From positions 1-64,000 of the forward strand of contig JAJYBI010000013.1 in the NCBI GenBank assembly GCA_021779095.1: a DNA stretch of 64,000 nt. Reading direction: 5' to 3'. A program made the position numbers and the translations under genes. Below are positions 1 to 8,685 of this stretch, in pieces. Position 1 is the first letter of the stretch; the number at the start of each line of letters is the position of its first letter. Source of the stretch: Deltaproteobacteria bacterium. GTDB taxonomy: Bacteria > Desulfobacterota > Desulfuromonadia > Geobacterales > JAJYBI01. The notes beneath the pieces are model-generated. The model did no database searches and was not told the DNA's origin. It saw only the letters and a list, made by a program, of their open reading frames with translations.

Positions 1-854
1 TTGCATTTAATCCACCGTTTCATCTTGGCAAGTTTCTGCACCGGATACATCCAGTCATAACCACCATTGAGCTTTGCCGCCAACAACTTTGTATCGTCAC
101 TGGAGTTGACCGGTATTCTCTTAGCGAGATACCGGTCTTCACGCCGAGTCTGTGTCCCGATACGCGTCGTGACGCCATATCGGTAACCACACTGCATGAG
201 AGAATCTTTTATCATCAAACGGAATTCGGAATCATAGTCAGGAAAGCCGAACGGGTAGGAAAAGCCGTGTACGGCATGGCCGAGCTTGTCTTCAATCGTC
301 TCCTTGGAGCGCAGCAGTTCCGTCATAATGTCATCTCTACCCAAAGTTTCCAGGTGTGGGTGGGTCACCGTATGGGAGCCGAAGGTCACACCCCGCGCAT
401 TCAACTCCTGTACTTCTTTCCAAACCATACAGTCACGACCTTTGAAACGCTTGCGTTCATGGGCGATGTAGGATGTCGGCAGGAACACCGTTGCATGAAA
501 TCCGTAACCTTCCAGGATCGGGTATGCATGCGAATAAAAATCGAGGTAACCGTCATCGAAGGTAATGACGGCACATCTGTCATTGCCGGTGGTGCTGTCG
601 AAATTGCCAGAACAGAGCCGCGCCATTGCTTCATCAAGTGTAATGACCCGAAAGCCGCTCTCTTTCAAGAGACGCATTTGCGCATTGAAGATGTCGGGAG
701 CCGTAACAACTCCGTAATAGGGATGCACGTAAGGTTCTGAACCATGCGAGACGCTGTGGTACATCAGGATCGGCATCCTGATGCCATTACCACTGCCCTC
801 ACCATCCAGGTGCCTGAAAAGGGCCAACGAAAGTATTCGATCGAGTCTGATCAT
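1..854 (-). CDS. Polysaccharide deacetylase (NodB type), partial at left edge
   Basis: This gene is absent from the ORF track because it has no stop inside the window. Reading the minus strand from the ATG at 854 gives an unbroken frame of 284 codons that runs off the edge. It carries the NodB signatures TFDDGYLDFY near residue 98 and SHTVTH near 160, which supply the metal-binding Asp and His residues of carbohydrate esterase family 4. There is no signal peptide at the start (MIRLDRILSL). Its ATG shares one base with the stop of the glycosyltransferase upstream (TGATG), so translation is probably coupled. It is likely to remove N-acetyl groups from the locus polysaccharide or a precursor. 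The C-terminus is not visible. Confidence 0.88.
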   Translation of the reverse strand, partial: MIRLDRILSLALFRHLDGEGSGNGIRMPILMYHSVSHGSEPYVHPYYGVVTAPDIFNAQMRLLKESGFRVITLDEAMARLCSGNFDSTTGNDRCAVITFDDGYLDFYSHAYPILEGYGFHATVFLPTSYIAHERKRFKGRDCMVWKEVQELNARGVTFGSHTVTHPHLETLGRDDIMTELLRSKETIEDKLGHAVHGFSYPFGFPDYDSEFRLMIKDSLMQCGYRYGVTTRIGTQTRREDRYLAKRIPVNSSDDTKLLAAKLNGGYDWMYPVQKLAKMKRWIKC

Positions 855-2026
855 CACGAGTTCCCCTGTACGAGCTTGTCCACCAAATTGAAATAATCCT
901 TACGTTTCACGTCCCAGCTCTGTTTCGCAATGTAAGTGAATGAATTTTCGACCAGTTTCTTTCTTAACGCATCGTTATGGATCATTTCCAGCATCGCGTC
1001 GGCAAGACTGTGCTCATCACCGGATCGGAAGAACTTCACCAGTGAGTCGTTGAAGTAATATTTATCGATGCGGGTGCTTGCCGCCACCACGGGCACACCC
1101 AACGCCATGAATTCGAAGATCTTTGTACTGAATGCTTCCCCCCCAAAAGAATCGTCTCTTTTGGGTACGATCCCGATATCGGCATTAGCCATGATCTGGG
1201 CGATATCGTAAATGGGCATGATGCCGTGTAATATTACGCGATCCTGCAATGACATCTCCTTGATGAGTTGTGCCAACTGCTCCCTGCTGCTGCCATCACC
1301 GTATATATGGAACTCGGCTTCAGGAACCTGGTCCTTGATGATATTGAAGGCCTTCACTGCGATGTCGACACCCTGGTGCCAGTTGAGGCTTCCGGGATAG
1401 ATCATGACTACACGTCCGTCGGCTTTCCTCGTACGCATCGAAGCATTAAACAGACGGCTGTCGGGATAATTCAGATAGGTGGAACATTTTTCAGTGGCAA
1501 CCGACCTTTCTGTAAGCACTTTTTCCCACAGATGATTTGCGATGATGACGTGGTCAGAGAAGCTGGTTGAGCTTTGTTCAACCTTTTTCAGTGCCTTGAA
1601 AACTATCGAATCCTTGCTTACCCCGAATTTACTCGTATAGAACTCAGGTACGATGTCGTGAATATCGAGGATTATCTTGGCACCCTTGATCTTTGCAAAT
1701 AAGGCTGCAAACACCTCGAAATCCGGCACCGAGTGCACATGAATCAAATCGTATGGTTGAGACATATGCTGTTTCGTGAGGACAAATGACGATCTGACGA
1801 GGAACCCCACCATCCGTTTCAGATAACAGAGTTTACCCCGCTCGTTGATTTCTCTCTTCTGGATTCGATGTACGCGCACTCCGTTGATAACCTCTATTGG
1901 AGCCTTATCGTTGCGCATAAGAGATATAACATCAACCTGGTCACCACGCGCTACAAGTGCCTCTGCATATCGCATAATGCGATTGTCGTTCTCATAAAAT
2001 GCATATGCCAGCATACACGCTCTCAT
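854..2026 (-). CDS. Glycosyltransferase family 4 (GT-B fold)
   Basis: This is a 390-residue GT4 glycosyltransferase. The C-terminal domain has the GT4 pattern around residue 295 (GGEAFSTKIFEFMALGVPVV), with the E-x7-E spacing that contacts the donor nucleotide sugar. The N-terminal acceptor domain begins MRACMLAYAFYENDNRI. AGGTGATAT just before the ATG supports the start. It is expected to add one sugar to the lipid-linked repeat unit on the cytoplasmic side of the inner membrane. Donor and acceptor cannot be read from the sequence. Its GC content is visibly lower than that of the core genes further downstream in the window. Confidence 0.9.
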   Translation of the reverse strand: MRACMLAYAFYENDNRIMRYAEALVARGDQVDVISLMRNDKAPIEVINGVRVHRIQKREINERGKLCYLKRMVGFLVRSSFVLTKQHMSQPYDLIHVHSVPDFEVFAALFAKIKGAKIILDIHDIVPEFYTSKFGVSKDSIVFKALKKVEQSSTSFSDHVIIANHLWEKVLTERSVATEKCSTYLNYPDSRLFNASMRTRKADGRVVMIYPGSLNWHQGVDIAVKAFNIIKDQVPEAEFHIYGDGSSREQLAQLIKEMSLQDRVILHGIMPIYDIAQIMANADIGIVPKRDDSFGGEAFSTKIFEFMALGVPVVAASTRIDKYYFNDSLVKFFRSGDEHSLADAMLEMIHNDALRKKLVENSFTYIAKQSWDVKRKDYFNLVDKLVQGNS

Positions 2027-2106
2027 ATATCACCTTTTAATCCATCTGCTTTTGTCTTCAATATTCCATACATAAACGATGTATTCATGGATTTAAGCTA
2101 CGTTTA

Positions 2107-3156
2107 TCAGCTTATGTTGTTTATTATTACAACACTGCTGACCGGTCTGACGTTGAACATTATCTTATGACCATCTACAATACTATGTTTTATCAATATT
2201 GACCCTTGATACACTTTTGCATTTATCGACGTTGCGACACTCGCCACAACGGTAAGTTCCTGATCATACATCGGATCACCTGCCGCAATGAGCCGGTATT
2301 TATAGAAATGTTCGCCACTATCAATCATTTCGAGTTTCGCATTTCTGTATTCATGCTCATATTTCAATATCTGCGTTAAGGGGGCTATCCATACTTTGTT
2401 TCGAACTCGCGACAGGCGGTCGAGAAACTGCTCAAACTGCTCCTTACGGCACGTCGCTTCAAATCCGTCAACAAGGGCTCTCATTCGCTCAAGCATCGTT
2501 GGTGTCCCGATGTTGTGAAACACGAATGGCAGGTGTCCGTGTGTATTGATCGCATCATGTAATCGCTTGTCGATGGATACTTCAGAATCCCGAGAATTGA
2601 TTCCGGTTGCGGGATGGTGACCGTCGTACAGGTCGATCAGGTTGTATTTCGCGACCAGTTGTTTGTATTCCGGCGCGGCATCGCTCCACTGCCGCCCTCC
2701 CCAAAGACACCGTCTCCCCCCTCCACTGGCAAACACCGTCACCCTGCTTCTCGTGGGATACAGCCGCCAGATCAGTTCAGAAACCTCGCCGATCTCGCGC
2801 TCAGCCTCCCGAATCGTACGTGCCCCGCGGTGATGCGCGGTATGGTTGCCCAGTTCGTGTCCCATTGCCGGAACCTTCCGTTCCCAGAAATCCCGGTGCA
2901 TCTGATATCTTTCCAGTCCGGGATTCACCATGAACGTAGCCTTGATGCCGTACCGGTTCAGAACCGGTATGACGTAATCGACATGTGACGCCAGTGAATC
3001 GTCAAAACGGAGGCTGATCGCAGCATCCCTGTTGTCGAACCAGCGAGCGATGACAGCGTTCCCGCAGGTTGACGCATTCGCCTGGTTATTGGACAAAACT
3101 ATCCCCCCCAATAGAAGTGTCATACCTAAAACCCAATGAAAGGCCGCCGTACGCAT
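2107..3156 (-). CDS. Exported polysaccharide deacetylase family protein
   Basis: I start this gene at the ATG at 3156 instead of the longer track start, which overlaps the upstream gene. The 3156 start gives a classic signal peptide (MRTAAFHWVLGMTLLLGGIV, then an ANA cleavage region). The mature protein has a NodB-like core: RFDDSLASH supplies the paired Asp residues and GHELGNHTAHH supplies the two His ligands. The first motif departs from the usual TFDDG. The C-terminal ~100 residues look like an added beta-rich segment. The product has 349 residues and is probably periplasmic or secreted, acting on nascent polysaccharide. It lies 17 bases after the FemAB-like gene. Confidence 0.85.
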   Translation of the reverse strand: MRTAAFHWVLGMTLLLGGIVLSNNQANASTCGNAVIARWFDNRDAAISLRFDDSLASHVDYVIPVLNRYGIKATFMVNPGLERYQMHRDFWERKVPAMGHELGNHTAHHRGARTIREAEREIGEVSELIWRLYPTRSRVTVFASGGGRRCLWGGRQWSDAAPEYKQLVAKYNLIDLYDGHHPATGINSRDSEVSIDKRLHDAINTHGHLPFVFHNIGTPTMLERMRALVDGFEATCRKEQFEQFLDRLSRVRNKVWIAPLTQILKYEHEYRNAKLEMIDSGEHFYKYRLIAAGDPMYDQELTVVASVATSINAKVYQGSILIKHSIVDGHKIMFNVRPVSSVVIINNIS

Positions 3157-3173
3157 CGCTATAACCTGTGCTT

Positions 3174-4193
3174 TCAGGGAAATCTCTTGACGATCGCAGG
3201 ACCCAGCATTTCTGCAAATGCCGTTGGCATCATCTTCCAGCAATTCTCGAACAGCTTCCTTTTGCGTCCCCTTTTGACCGCAAATTCAGTCCGTTGCCCG
3301 TTATTGGGGTAGTATTGGTAGAAATAGCCGTGCTGATCCCCTCCCCACCCCAACCTGTATTCATCAGTTTCACCATTGGCAGGAATTCTGCCCGAATGAA
3401 AAATTTTCTTCTTTGACAGGGCAAAATTCCTGATCAGCTCCCAGTAGAGACGATATACATAGGCGTTGTCCAAATGGACCGGATGGCAGGTGAAGGGAAA
3501 CGACACGGTCTCTTTGAATGACTTGACCATGGTGGCGGCAACGATCGCACCGTTATTTTTCAGAAAGGCAATGGTGTACATGTCGAAGGCCAGCAGATCT
3601 TCGATCCACCGTTTATTGACACAAGGGATCCCTCTGTTGTGAAGATGCCTCATCAGTATGCGGTAAAACGCCGTGAAATCTTTCGAAGGATATTCAAGCG
3701 TCAGATTTTCGGCATAGGTCTCGACAATCTTATCCCGGTTCCGTTCCGCCAGACCGAACCAGAGATCGTCGATGCTGCCAGTCAGATTCAGTTCCCGATT
3801 GAAATAATTATCATCAACGGTCAGATCCCCTTCCATCTTGTATTTGTACTGCTTCAGCGTGATGGGACAGGAACCGCATCCCCGGGAGATGGAGATCGCC
3901 TTCTCCAGGAGCGCACTGCGCACCGCCTCGTCGTCGGCGACGATCCCCCCTGCCACCGCATAGGGGACCGACATGAGCACGCTTCCGGACCGGCCTCTTT
4001 TCAGACGGTACAGCGGAAGGATGCCGCAGATCTCGGGGCCGTCGTATACCGCGATCGGGTAGAAATCGAACCGGTAGTGCCGCTTCAGCACCTCGCTCCA
4101 GTCGTAGCTCTGCCAGGCGATGGTGTGCGGATTCCCGGCGACGAACCGCTCCCAGTCTCCCTTCATCCGTTCTGTGATGACTACCGGTTCCAT
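3174..4193 (-). CDS. FemAB-like GNAT-fold transferase (exopolysaccharide locus type)
   Basis: This 339-residue protein has a double GNAT-like architecture of the FemAB / PEP-CTERM-locus FemAB type. Recognisable segments are the N-terminal WQSYDWSEVLKRHYRFDFYP and a C-terminal region with KKKIFHSGRIPANGETDEYRLGWGG, which resembles the family's F-x-G-R-S-x2-N-x-G-x-Y-x-F-K pattern. AGGAGGCGACATG gives a strong start at 4193. Family members transfer amino acids from aminoacyl-tRNA or acyl groups to amino sugars; the substrate here is unknown. Base composition changes inside the gene: the first ~300 bases are GC-rich like the downstream cluster, and the rest is close to 47% GC. Confidence 0.82.
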   Translation of the reverse strand: MEPVVITERMKGDWERFVAGNPHTIAWQSYDWSEVLKRHYRFDFYPIAVYDGPEICGILPLYRLKRGRSGSVLMSVPYAVAGGIVADDEAVRSALLEKAISISRGCGSCPITLKQYKYKMEGDLTVDDNYFNRELNLTGSIDDLWFGLAERNRDKIVETYAENLTLEYPSKDFTAFYRILMRHLHNRGIPCVNKRWIEDLLAFDMYTIAFLKNNGAIVAATMVKSFKETVSFPFTCHPVHLDNAYVYRLYWELIRNFALSKKKIFHSGRIPANGETDEYRLGWGGDQHGYFYQYYPNNGQRTEFAVKRGRKRKLFENCWKMMPTAFAEMLGPAIVKRFP

Positions 4194-5635
4194 GTCGCCT
4201 CCTGCTGCTTCGCCTCGTTGATCACCATGAGGTATTTTCCCGACACCGTCGGCTCGATCCGGTCAACGTAGACGATCGCCAGCTCCGTGTCGGGGGTGAA
4301 GTTGTCAGCCACCGCCGAGCGGATGTACCATTCCGTCCCCTCGTCGTACCCGTCGCCCCGCTGGATGGCGATCCGTAGGTTCTTCTCCCGGGTGTAGACC
4401 ACCTGGAACCGCCTGATCCGGTCCGCATGTTCGGACGACATGAAGACGCGGCACCAGAAGTTGGGGGAGATCATCCGACCCGATTTTGTATGGAAGATCT
4501 CACCGGTGCGCCCCAAGAGGTTCTTCAGGAGCTGCAGCTGACGTCCGCAACCGCAGCCTGCCGGGGCAACCTCCGCCACATCCCCCATCCGGTAGCGGAT
4601 GAACGGCATGGGTGTCGCATCGAGCGTCGTCACCAAAAGCTCCCCCGGGTGTGCAGCCCCGGCAGAGGCAGGCTCGCTCTCGACCAGCAGGTATTCCTGG
4701 TTCACGTGCAGCCCTCCCGCGGGGCAGAGGGCGGCGATGTGCCCGACCTCCCGGGCGCCGTAGATGTTAGAGATGCCGCAGCCAAAGGTTTCACGCAAGA
4801 GCCGCTCCTCATGTCCGTACAGGGGTGCGGCCCAGGAAATCGCCAGCTGCAGGGGGATTGCGGCGGTATCGATCTTGTTGCGCCGCACATAATCCGCCAG
4901 CCCCGTGAGCGCCGAGGTGTACCCCCACAGGACGCGGGGCCGGAAGGCGCGCATCTTTTCGATGCAGAGCGCGAACTCCTCCTCCGCCAGGTTGGTCCCC
5001 GGCAGGATGAGCTGGTGCCACAGGTGCTTTCTCACGTTCAGCGACCGGCTGTCCGGCAGGTATGCCGTGGCAAGCCGCGCCATGCGCGCCTCTCGTGCGC
5101 CTGGCCCGATGCCGAACCACTTTTTCAGCCGCATCTCGCAGGCCCAGTTCATCGACGTGCGGGAACCGTCCTCGAAGAAGACCGTCGGGGCCCCGGTGGA
5201 GCCGCTGGAGGTGTTCCGGACGAGCTTGTGCCGGCGGAAACGCGAAAGCGGGATCGGTTCGCCGGAAGGCCGCCCTGCCCCCTCCGCCACCGGAATGGAG
5301 GCGGCGAACCGCTCGTCCACCATCTCCCGGTAGGCGTCCATCAGGTCACTCCGGGTCAGGGCGGGGATGAGCCGGATGTCGTCCAGCGACCGGATATCAC
5401 CCGGTTGAAGCCCCAGTTTGCGGAACCGCTCCCGGTAGAACGGCACATGCCGCGCCGCCTGCTCCAGCGTGGCGGAGAGTTTTTTGAACTGGACGTGCCG
5501 CAGCACGTCCTCCCGGAACCACTCGGACCGCGTGAACTCACGGTACTGCCCGATGATCCCTTTACGGTTCATCAGGTAGTTGGACGCCGGAAAGACAACG
5601 TAACCGACCAGATTGTCCATGATGGTTGTCCGCAT
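4181..5635 (-). CDS. PaaK/CapK-like adenylate-forming enzyme
   Basis: This 484-residue protein belongs to the phenylacetate-CoA ligase-like adenylate-forming group often found in capsule and exopolysaccharide loci. The ATP-binding loop is SSGSTGAPT (residues 143-151). A YGAREVG segment, the IRYRMGDVAE hinge region and a GRTGEIFHTKSGR stretch follow in the expected order. GAGGTGACGTCATG supports the start. It should activate a carboxylic acid as an acyl-adenylate, perhaps for transfer by the neighbouring GNAT or FemAB proteins; that link is inferred from position. Its 3' end overlaps the start of the FemAB-like gene by 13 bases. It is unlikely to be for phenylacetate catabolism, since no paa genes are nearby. 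Confidence 0.85.
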   Translation of the reverse strand: MRTTIMDNLVGYVVFPASNYLMNRKGIIGQYREFTRSEWFREDVLRHVQFKKLSATLEQAARHVPFYRERFRKLGLQPGDIRSLDDIRLIPALTRSDLMDAYREMVDERFAASIPVAEGAGRPSGEPIPLSRFRRHKLVRNTSSGSTGAPTVFFEDGSRTSMNWACEMRLKKWFGIGPGAREARMARLATAYLPDSRSLNVRKHLWHQLILPGTNLAEEEFALCIEKMRAFRPRVLWGYTSALTGLADYVRRNKIDTAAIPLQLAISWAAPLYGHEERLLRETFGCGISNIYGAREVGHIAALCPAGGLHVNQEYLLVESEPASAGAAHPGELLVTTLDATPMPFIRYRMGDVAEVAPAGCGCGRQLQLLKNLLGRTGEIFHTKSGRMISPNFWCRVFMSSEHADRIRRFQVVYTREKNLRIAIQRGDGYDEGTEWYIRSAVADNFTPDTELAIVYVDRIEPTVSGKYLMVINEAKQQEATWNR

Positions 5636-5639
5636 GACG

Positions 5640-6278
5640 TCACCTCACCCTGGTGCAGGACCAGCTCTTCGTGGTAAACCGCTTGCAGTACCGGATATCC
5701 GCGATCTCCGTGAACCCCACCTTGCGGGTCAGTTTCAGGTTCGGCTCGTTGTCGCTGAGCGTACCGCCGTAGAACCGCCTGACTCCCCTCTCCTTCAGCT
5801 CGGCGAAGATTCGGTACCGCAGCTCCGCGCCGAGCCCCTTTCCCCGGTACCGGTTGTTGACGGTGATCTGCTCCGACCAGGCGTTCCCTTTGCCGAAGTC
5901 GCGGTGCGTCTTCACCAGCGGCATCTCCACCCTGCCGAACGCCACGATATTGAACCCCGCCACTGTCTCCCCGTCCAGCGCCACGAGGCAGACCCCCCCG
6001 TCGTCAAGCTTCGCCGCCACCCCCCCCTGAAGCCACTCCTCCAGCTCTTCCACCTGCGAGATCAGCGCGGTGTCGTCCGGTCCGATCACCCGATAGGTGA
6101 ATTCCCCCTCCGTGAACCGTCGGGGAGCATGGCGACGAAGATCGATGCCGTAGATCCGGTACGTCGTGGTGTCATAGACCGACTTCGCGAGGTACCGGAC
6201 CCCCTTGCACAGCGCCGTTCCCAGCCCGTGATCCACGTAATTCCTTTTCAGCTTCCGGTACGCGATGTCGAGTCCCAT
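5640..6278 (-). CDS. GNAT family N-acetyltransferase
   Basis: I choose the ATG at 6278 (MGLDIAYRKLKRN) because GGAGGGGG lies just upstream; the track start is twelve codons longer without such a site. The 212-residue product has a C-terminal GNAT domain with the acetyl-CoA loop NNRYRGKGLGAELR (the R/Q-x2-G-x-G/A motif) and a following GTLSDNEPNLKLTRKVGF segment typical of the family. It sits 5 bases before the adenylating enzyme gene. Together they could form an acylation pair, but the acceptor is unknown. The start lies inside the 3' end of the upstream DUF362 gene, a 107-base overlap that is discussed as a finding. Confidence 0.83.
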   Translation of the reverse strand: MGLDIAYRKLKRNYVDHGLGTALCKGVRYLAKSVYDTTTYRIYGIDLRRHAPRRFTEGEFTYRVIGPDDTALISQVEELEEWLQGGVAAKLDDGGVCLVALDGETVAGFNIVAFGRVEMPLVKTHRDFGKGNAWSEQITVNNRYRGKGLGAELRYRIFAELKERGVRRFYGGTLSDNEPNLKLTRKVGFTEIADIRYCKRFTTKSWSCTRVR

Positions 6279-7758
6279 GACCCCCTCCGTCAGACTGCGG
6301 CTGCAGCTCCACATGCCCCACCCAGGTAGGATGCGGCACGAAATTCAGGTTGCGGTACTGTTTGTAGTTCTCCAGGTCGCAGGTCCGTCCACCGTCCAGG
6401 ACCCGGATATCGGACCGACGGCCGCCCAGGTGCGGCCCGACGGTGTTGCCGTAATCGAACGCCCGGTAAACGAGCGGGATCTTGTCGATATCGAACCCCA
6501 TGAGGGTGGTCGCGACCGCATCCACACTGACCGGGTTGAAGCCGGCCATGAGCACCCCCGCGTGCACCGGGTCCGGATTGACCGGGCCGTCCTTCTCGCC
6601 GGCGATGATCCCGTCCACAAGGCAGAAGAAGGTCCTCTGCGGCACGTCGTGGATCTGCCCCTCCTTGTCCGCATAGAAGACGATCCGGTTCAGGTCGAAC
6701 AGCGTCCGCCAGAGGGTGTCGTTCCCGTACCACATCGCCTCGTACACGTCGTCCTTGAACGGGACGATCTTGTGGGAATCCCAGACGAGCCTTTTTACAA
6801 TGGCGCAGAGGAGCTTCACCGGCATGTACGGGCTGGACTGGATGATGTCGTGCAGGTAGAGGCAGATCCGCTTGCGCAGCGAGGGGTGGATGTACTGGTC
6901 CCCTCCCTCCGCCACGGAGCCGGTGATGAAATGGGGCAGGCAGTCCTTCAGCGCCGGGATTCCCATGAAGTTCTTCAGTGCCAGCGTCACCGCCGTCCGC
7001 CGGTGGGTCTTCAGCTTCGGGATGCTGATGACCGCGTCGCTCTGCAGGAACGATCGGGGAAAGACGTACTGGTGCCGCCCCTCCGAGTGGTACCTGTACA
7101 TGTTCTTGTAGCTGGCGATGGCGATCCTCAGCCGCTTCGGATCGATGCCGACGAAGCAACTCTTCTCCCCCAGGTCCACCGCCTGGTACCCCTCCGGGTC
7201 CTGCTCCACCGGGACCCGTGCCCACTTGCCGTAGAGCCAGGAACGGGTGCCGCGCACGACCCTGAGATCGAAACATTCCAGCGGGATGGGGCAGTTCGAG
7301 CGGTACCAGTCCAGAAGCCCCTCGATCTGCGAGACGTGCATCGCCTTGTCGAATTCGCCGAAGATGATCTGGGAGTCGCCGATGATGATCTTTCCCCGCC
7401 CCCCCAGGGCGATGCAGACGTAATCCAGGACCGGCCTGAGGATCGAGGCGTGGACGATCACCGAGAAGATGTTCTCGTCGCCCGGGTGGTCGTGGTTGAC
7501 GGTGTTCGGCTTGATGAAAACCGTCATCCCCGGCCGCACGATCCCCCGGAACGGGTTCCAGTTCGGGGTACCGAAGTTGTCGGCATCGAGCCCGAGCCGG
7601 CGCAGGGTCTCCCGCACCTCGCCGTAGATCGCGTTGCCGGGGTCCGTCTCGCTCCCCCGGTACTCCGGGTACCGTTCCGGCGGATGGAACGGCACGGCGG
7701 TCGGGTAGTCTTTCGATGCGGTACAGTTGACCGCGACACGATTATCGAAGAATGTCAT
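6172..7758 (-). CDS. DUF362 domain protein, possibly frameshifted at its 3' end
   Basis: This is a 528-residue DUF362 protein. Typical segments are FIKPNTVNHDHPGD near residue 80, IPKLKTHRRTAVTLALKNFMG in the middle, and GPVNPDPVHAGVLMAGFNPVSVDAVAT towards the end. AAGGAGAGCGCCATG supports the start. DUF362 members are putative iron-sulfur or metal-associated proteins of unknown reaction; no clear 4Fe-4S cysteine cluster is visible here. The last ~45 residues (after WVGHVEL) are Gly/Arg/Pro-rich, unlike the rest, and overlap the GNAT gene in another frame, which suggests a lost stop or an indel. The gene lies 15 bases downstream of the HDVE-type deacetylase. Confidence 0.82.
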   Translation of the reverse strand: MTFFDNRVAVNCTASKDYPTAVPFHPPERYPEYRGSETDPGNAIYGEVRETLRRLGLDADNFGTPNWNPFRGIVRPGMTVFIKPNTVNHDHPGDENIFSVIVHASILRPVLDYVCIALGGRGKIIIGDSQIIFGEFDKAMHVSQIEGLLDWYRSNCPIPLECFDLRVVRGTRSWLYGKWARVPVEQDPEGYQAVDLGEKSCFVGIDPKRLRIAIASYKNMYRYHSEGRHQYVFPRSFLQSDAVISIPKLKTHRRTAVTLALKNFMGIPALKDCLPHFITGSVAEGGDQYIHPSLRKRICLYLHDIIQSSPYMPVKLLCAIVKRLVWDSHKIVPFKDDVYEAMWYGNDTLWRTLFDLNRIVFYADKEGQIHDVPQRTFFCLVDGIIAGEKDGPVNPDPVHAGVLMAGFNPVSVDAVATTLMGFDIDKIPLVYRAFDYGNTVGPHLGGRRSDIRVLDGGRTCDLENYKQYRNLNFVPHPTWVGHVELQPQSDGGGHGTRHRVPEAEKELRGSRAGNGAVQGGPVPREVGL

Positions 7759-7773
7759 GGCGCTCTCCTTGCC

Positions 7774-8667
7774 TCATCTCATGTGGCAGGCGACCTGCTT
7801 CGGCAGCGCATGCCAGAATTCCCCCGCATAGGTGGTTGCCACGTATTCCAGAAACTCCCGGTACCGCTCGGCGGGATATTCGTCCATCCCCGGCGCCGAG
7901 CCGTCGAAACTCATGTAGTCGGGATGGGTGATCAGCAGGGCCATCCCCCGATGATGTGCGATCCAGTCCAGCTTGGTCTTCCAGATGTCGATATTCCGTT
8001 CCTTCATGATGACGAAGAGGGTGAAGTCCTGGGGCAGGGTATAGGGAAGCTCCACGTACCCCCTGCAGCCGCTGTCCCCCCTGACGAGAAAGGGGAAGAT
8101 GGTGCCGGCGCCGTCCGGTTGCGGTTCGAACGGGTCCGTATCGAAGGTGGATGCGTCGTATTCGATCTCCAGATCGTGAATCCATTCCAGGTTGTGGTGC
8201 ATGGCCGGCGACCGGAACCCCACCGCGTCCCACTCCTTCAGGACCCGGTTGATCTGTTGCGCCTGACGAAGGAACGTTTCCCGCGACCGGTACAGGGTAC
8301 CGTCGTGTGTGTAGCCGTGCACTCCCACCTCGAAGTCCCGGGCGGCGAGGTTGTGGCGCAGCGATGCCACTACCGGATAGTCCGCCGGCACGAAGTTGAA
8401 GGAAGAACGGAACCCCAGCGACTCTTCCAGCTCCGCCAGTTTATGACACTTGTCGTGTCCCCTCTGCCCTTCCACGTCGTGGGTCAGCACGAAAGCGAAC
8501 CGTTTCCCCTCGGGCCAGCCGGACCAGCCGTGGGGCGGTGCCGCGAATCTGTGGTCGATCGGCCATATATCCGTGGTCCTCATCCGCTTGCGCCGGGCGA
8601 TCCTGCTCCGGAGGTAGATCTGTACCCCTCGCGGGATGAACGGCTTGATATGGTAGTAGAGTTTCAT
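7774..8667 (-). CDS. Polysaccharide deacetylase, HDVE type
   Basis: The ATG at 8667 (MKLYYHIKPFIPRGVQIYLR) is preferred over the GTG at 8685 because AAGGGA lies nine bases before it. The 297-residue product has the THDVE form of the deacetylase metal motif (LTHDVEGQRG) and a second motif VGVHGYTHDG with the paired His residues. It has no signal peptide, so it may act in the cytoplasm on lipid-linked or nucleotide-activated sugars. Deacetylases of this form are regular members of exosortase-linked polysaccharide loci. It follows the second FemAB-like gene with almost no gap. Confidence 0.87.
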   Translation of the reverse strand: MKLYYHIKPFIPRGVQIYLRSRIARRKRMRTTDIWPIDHRFAAPPHGWSGWPEGKRFAFVLTHDVEGQRGHDKCHKLAELEESLGFRSSFNFVPADYPVVASLRHNLAARDFEVGVHGYTHDGTLYRSRETFLRQAQQINRVLKEWDAVGFRSPAMHHNLEWIHDLEIEYDASTFDTDPFEPQPDGAGTIFPFLVRGDSGCRGYVELPYTLPQDFTLFVIMKERNIDIWKTKLDWIAHHRGMALLITHPDYMSFDGSAPGMDEYPAERYREFLEYVATTYAGEFWHALPKQVACHMR

Positions 8668-8685
8668 GGCCGGTTGTCCCTTCAC

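Noticed and set aside
401-637. 78-residue minus-strand ORF near the left edge
   Set aside because: The true gene here is the edge-spanning deacetylase in a different frame, which the track omits because it has no stop in the window.
4427-5677. 416-residue plus-strand ORF
   Set aside because: It is antisense to the PaaK-like gene, which has intact family motifs; composition is that of a shadow frame.
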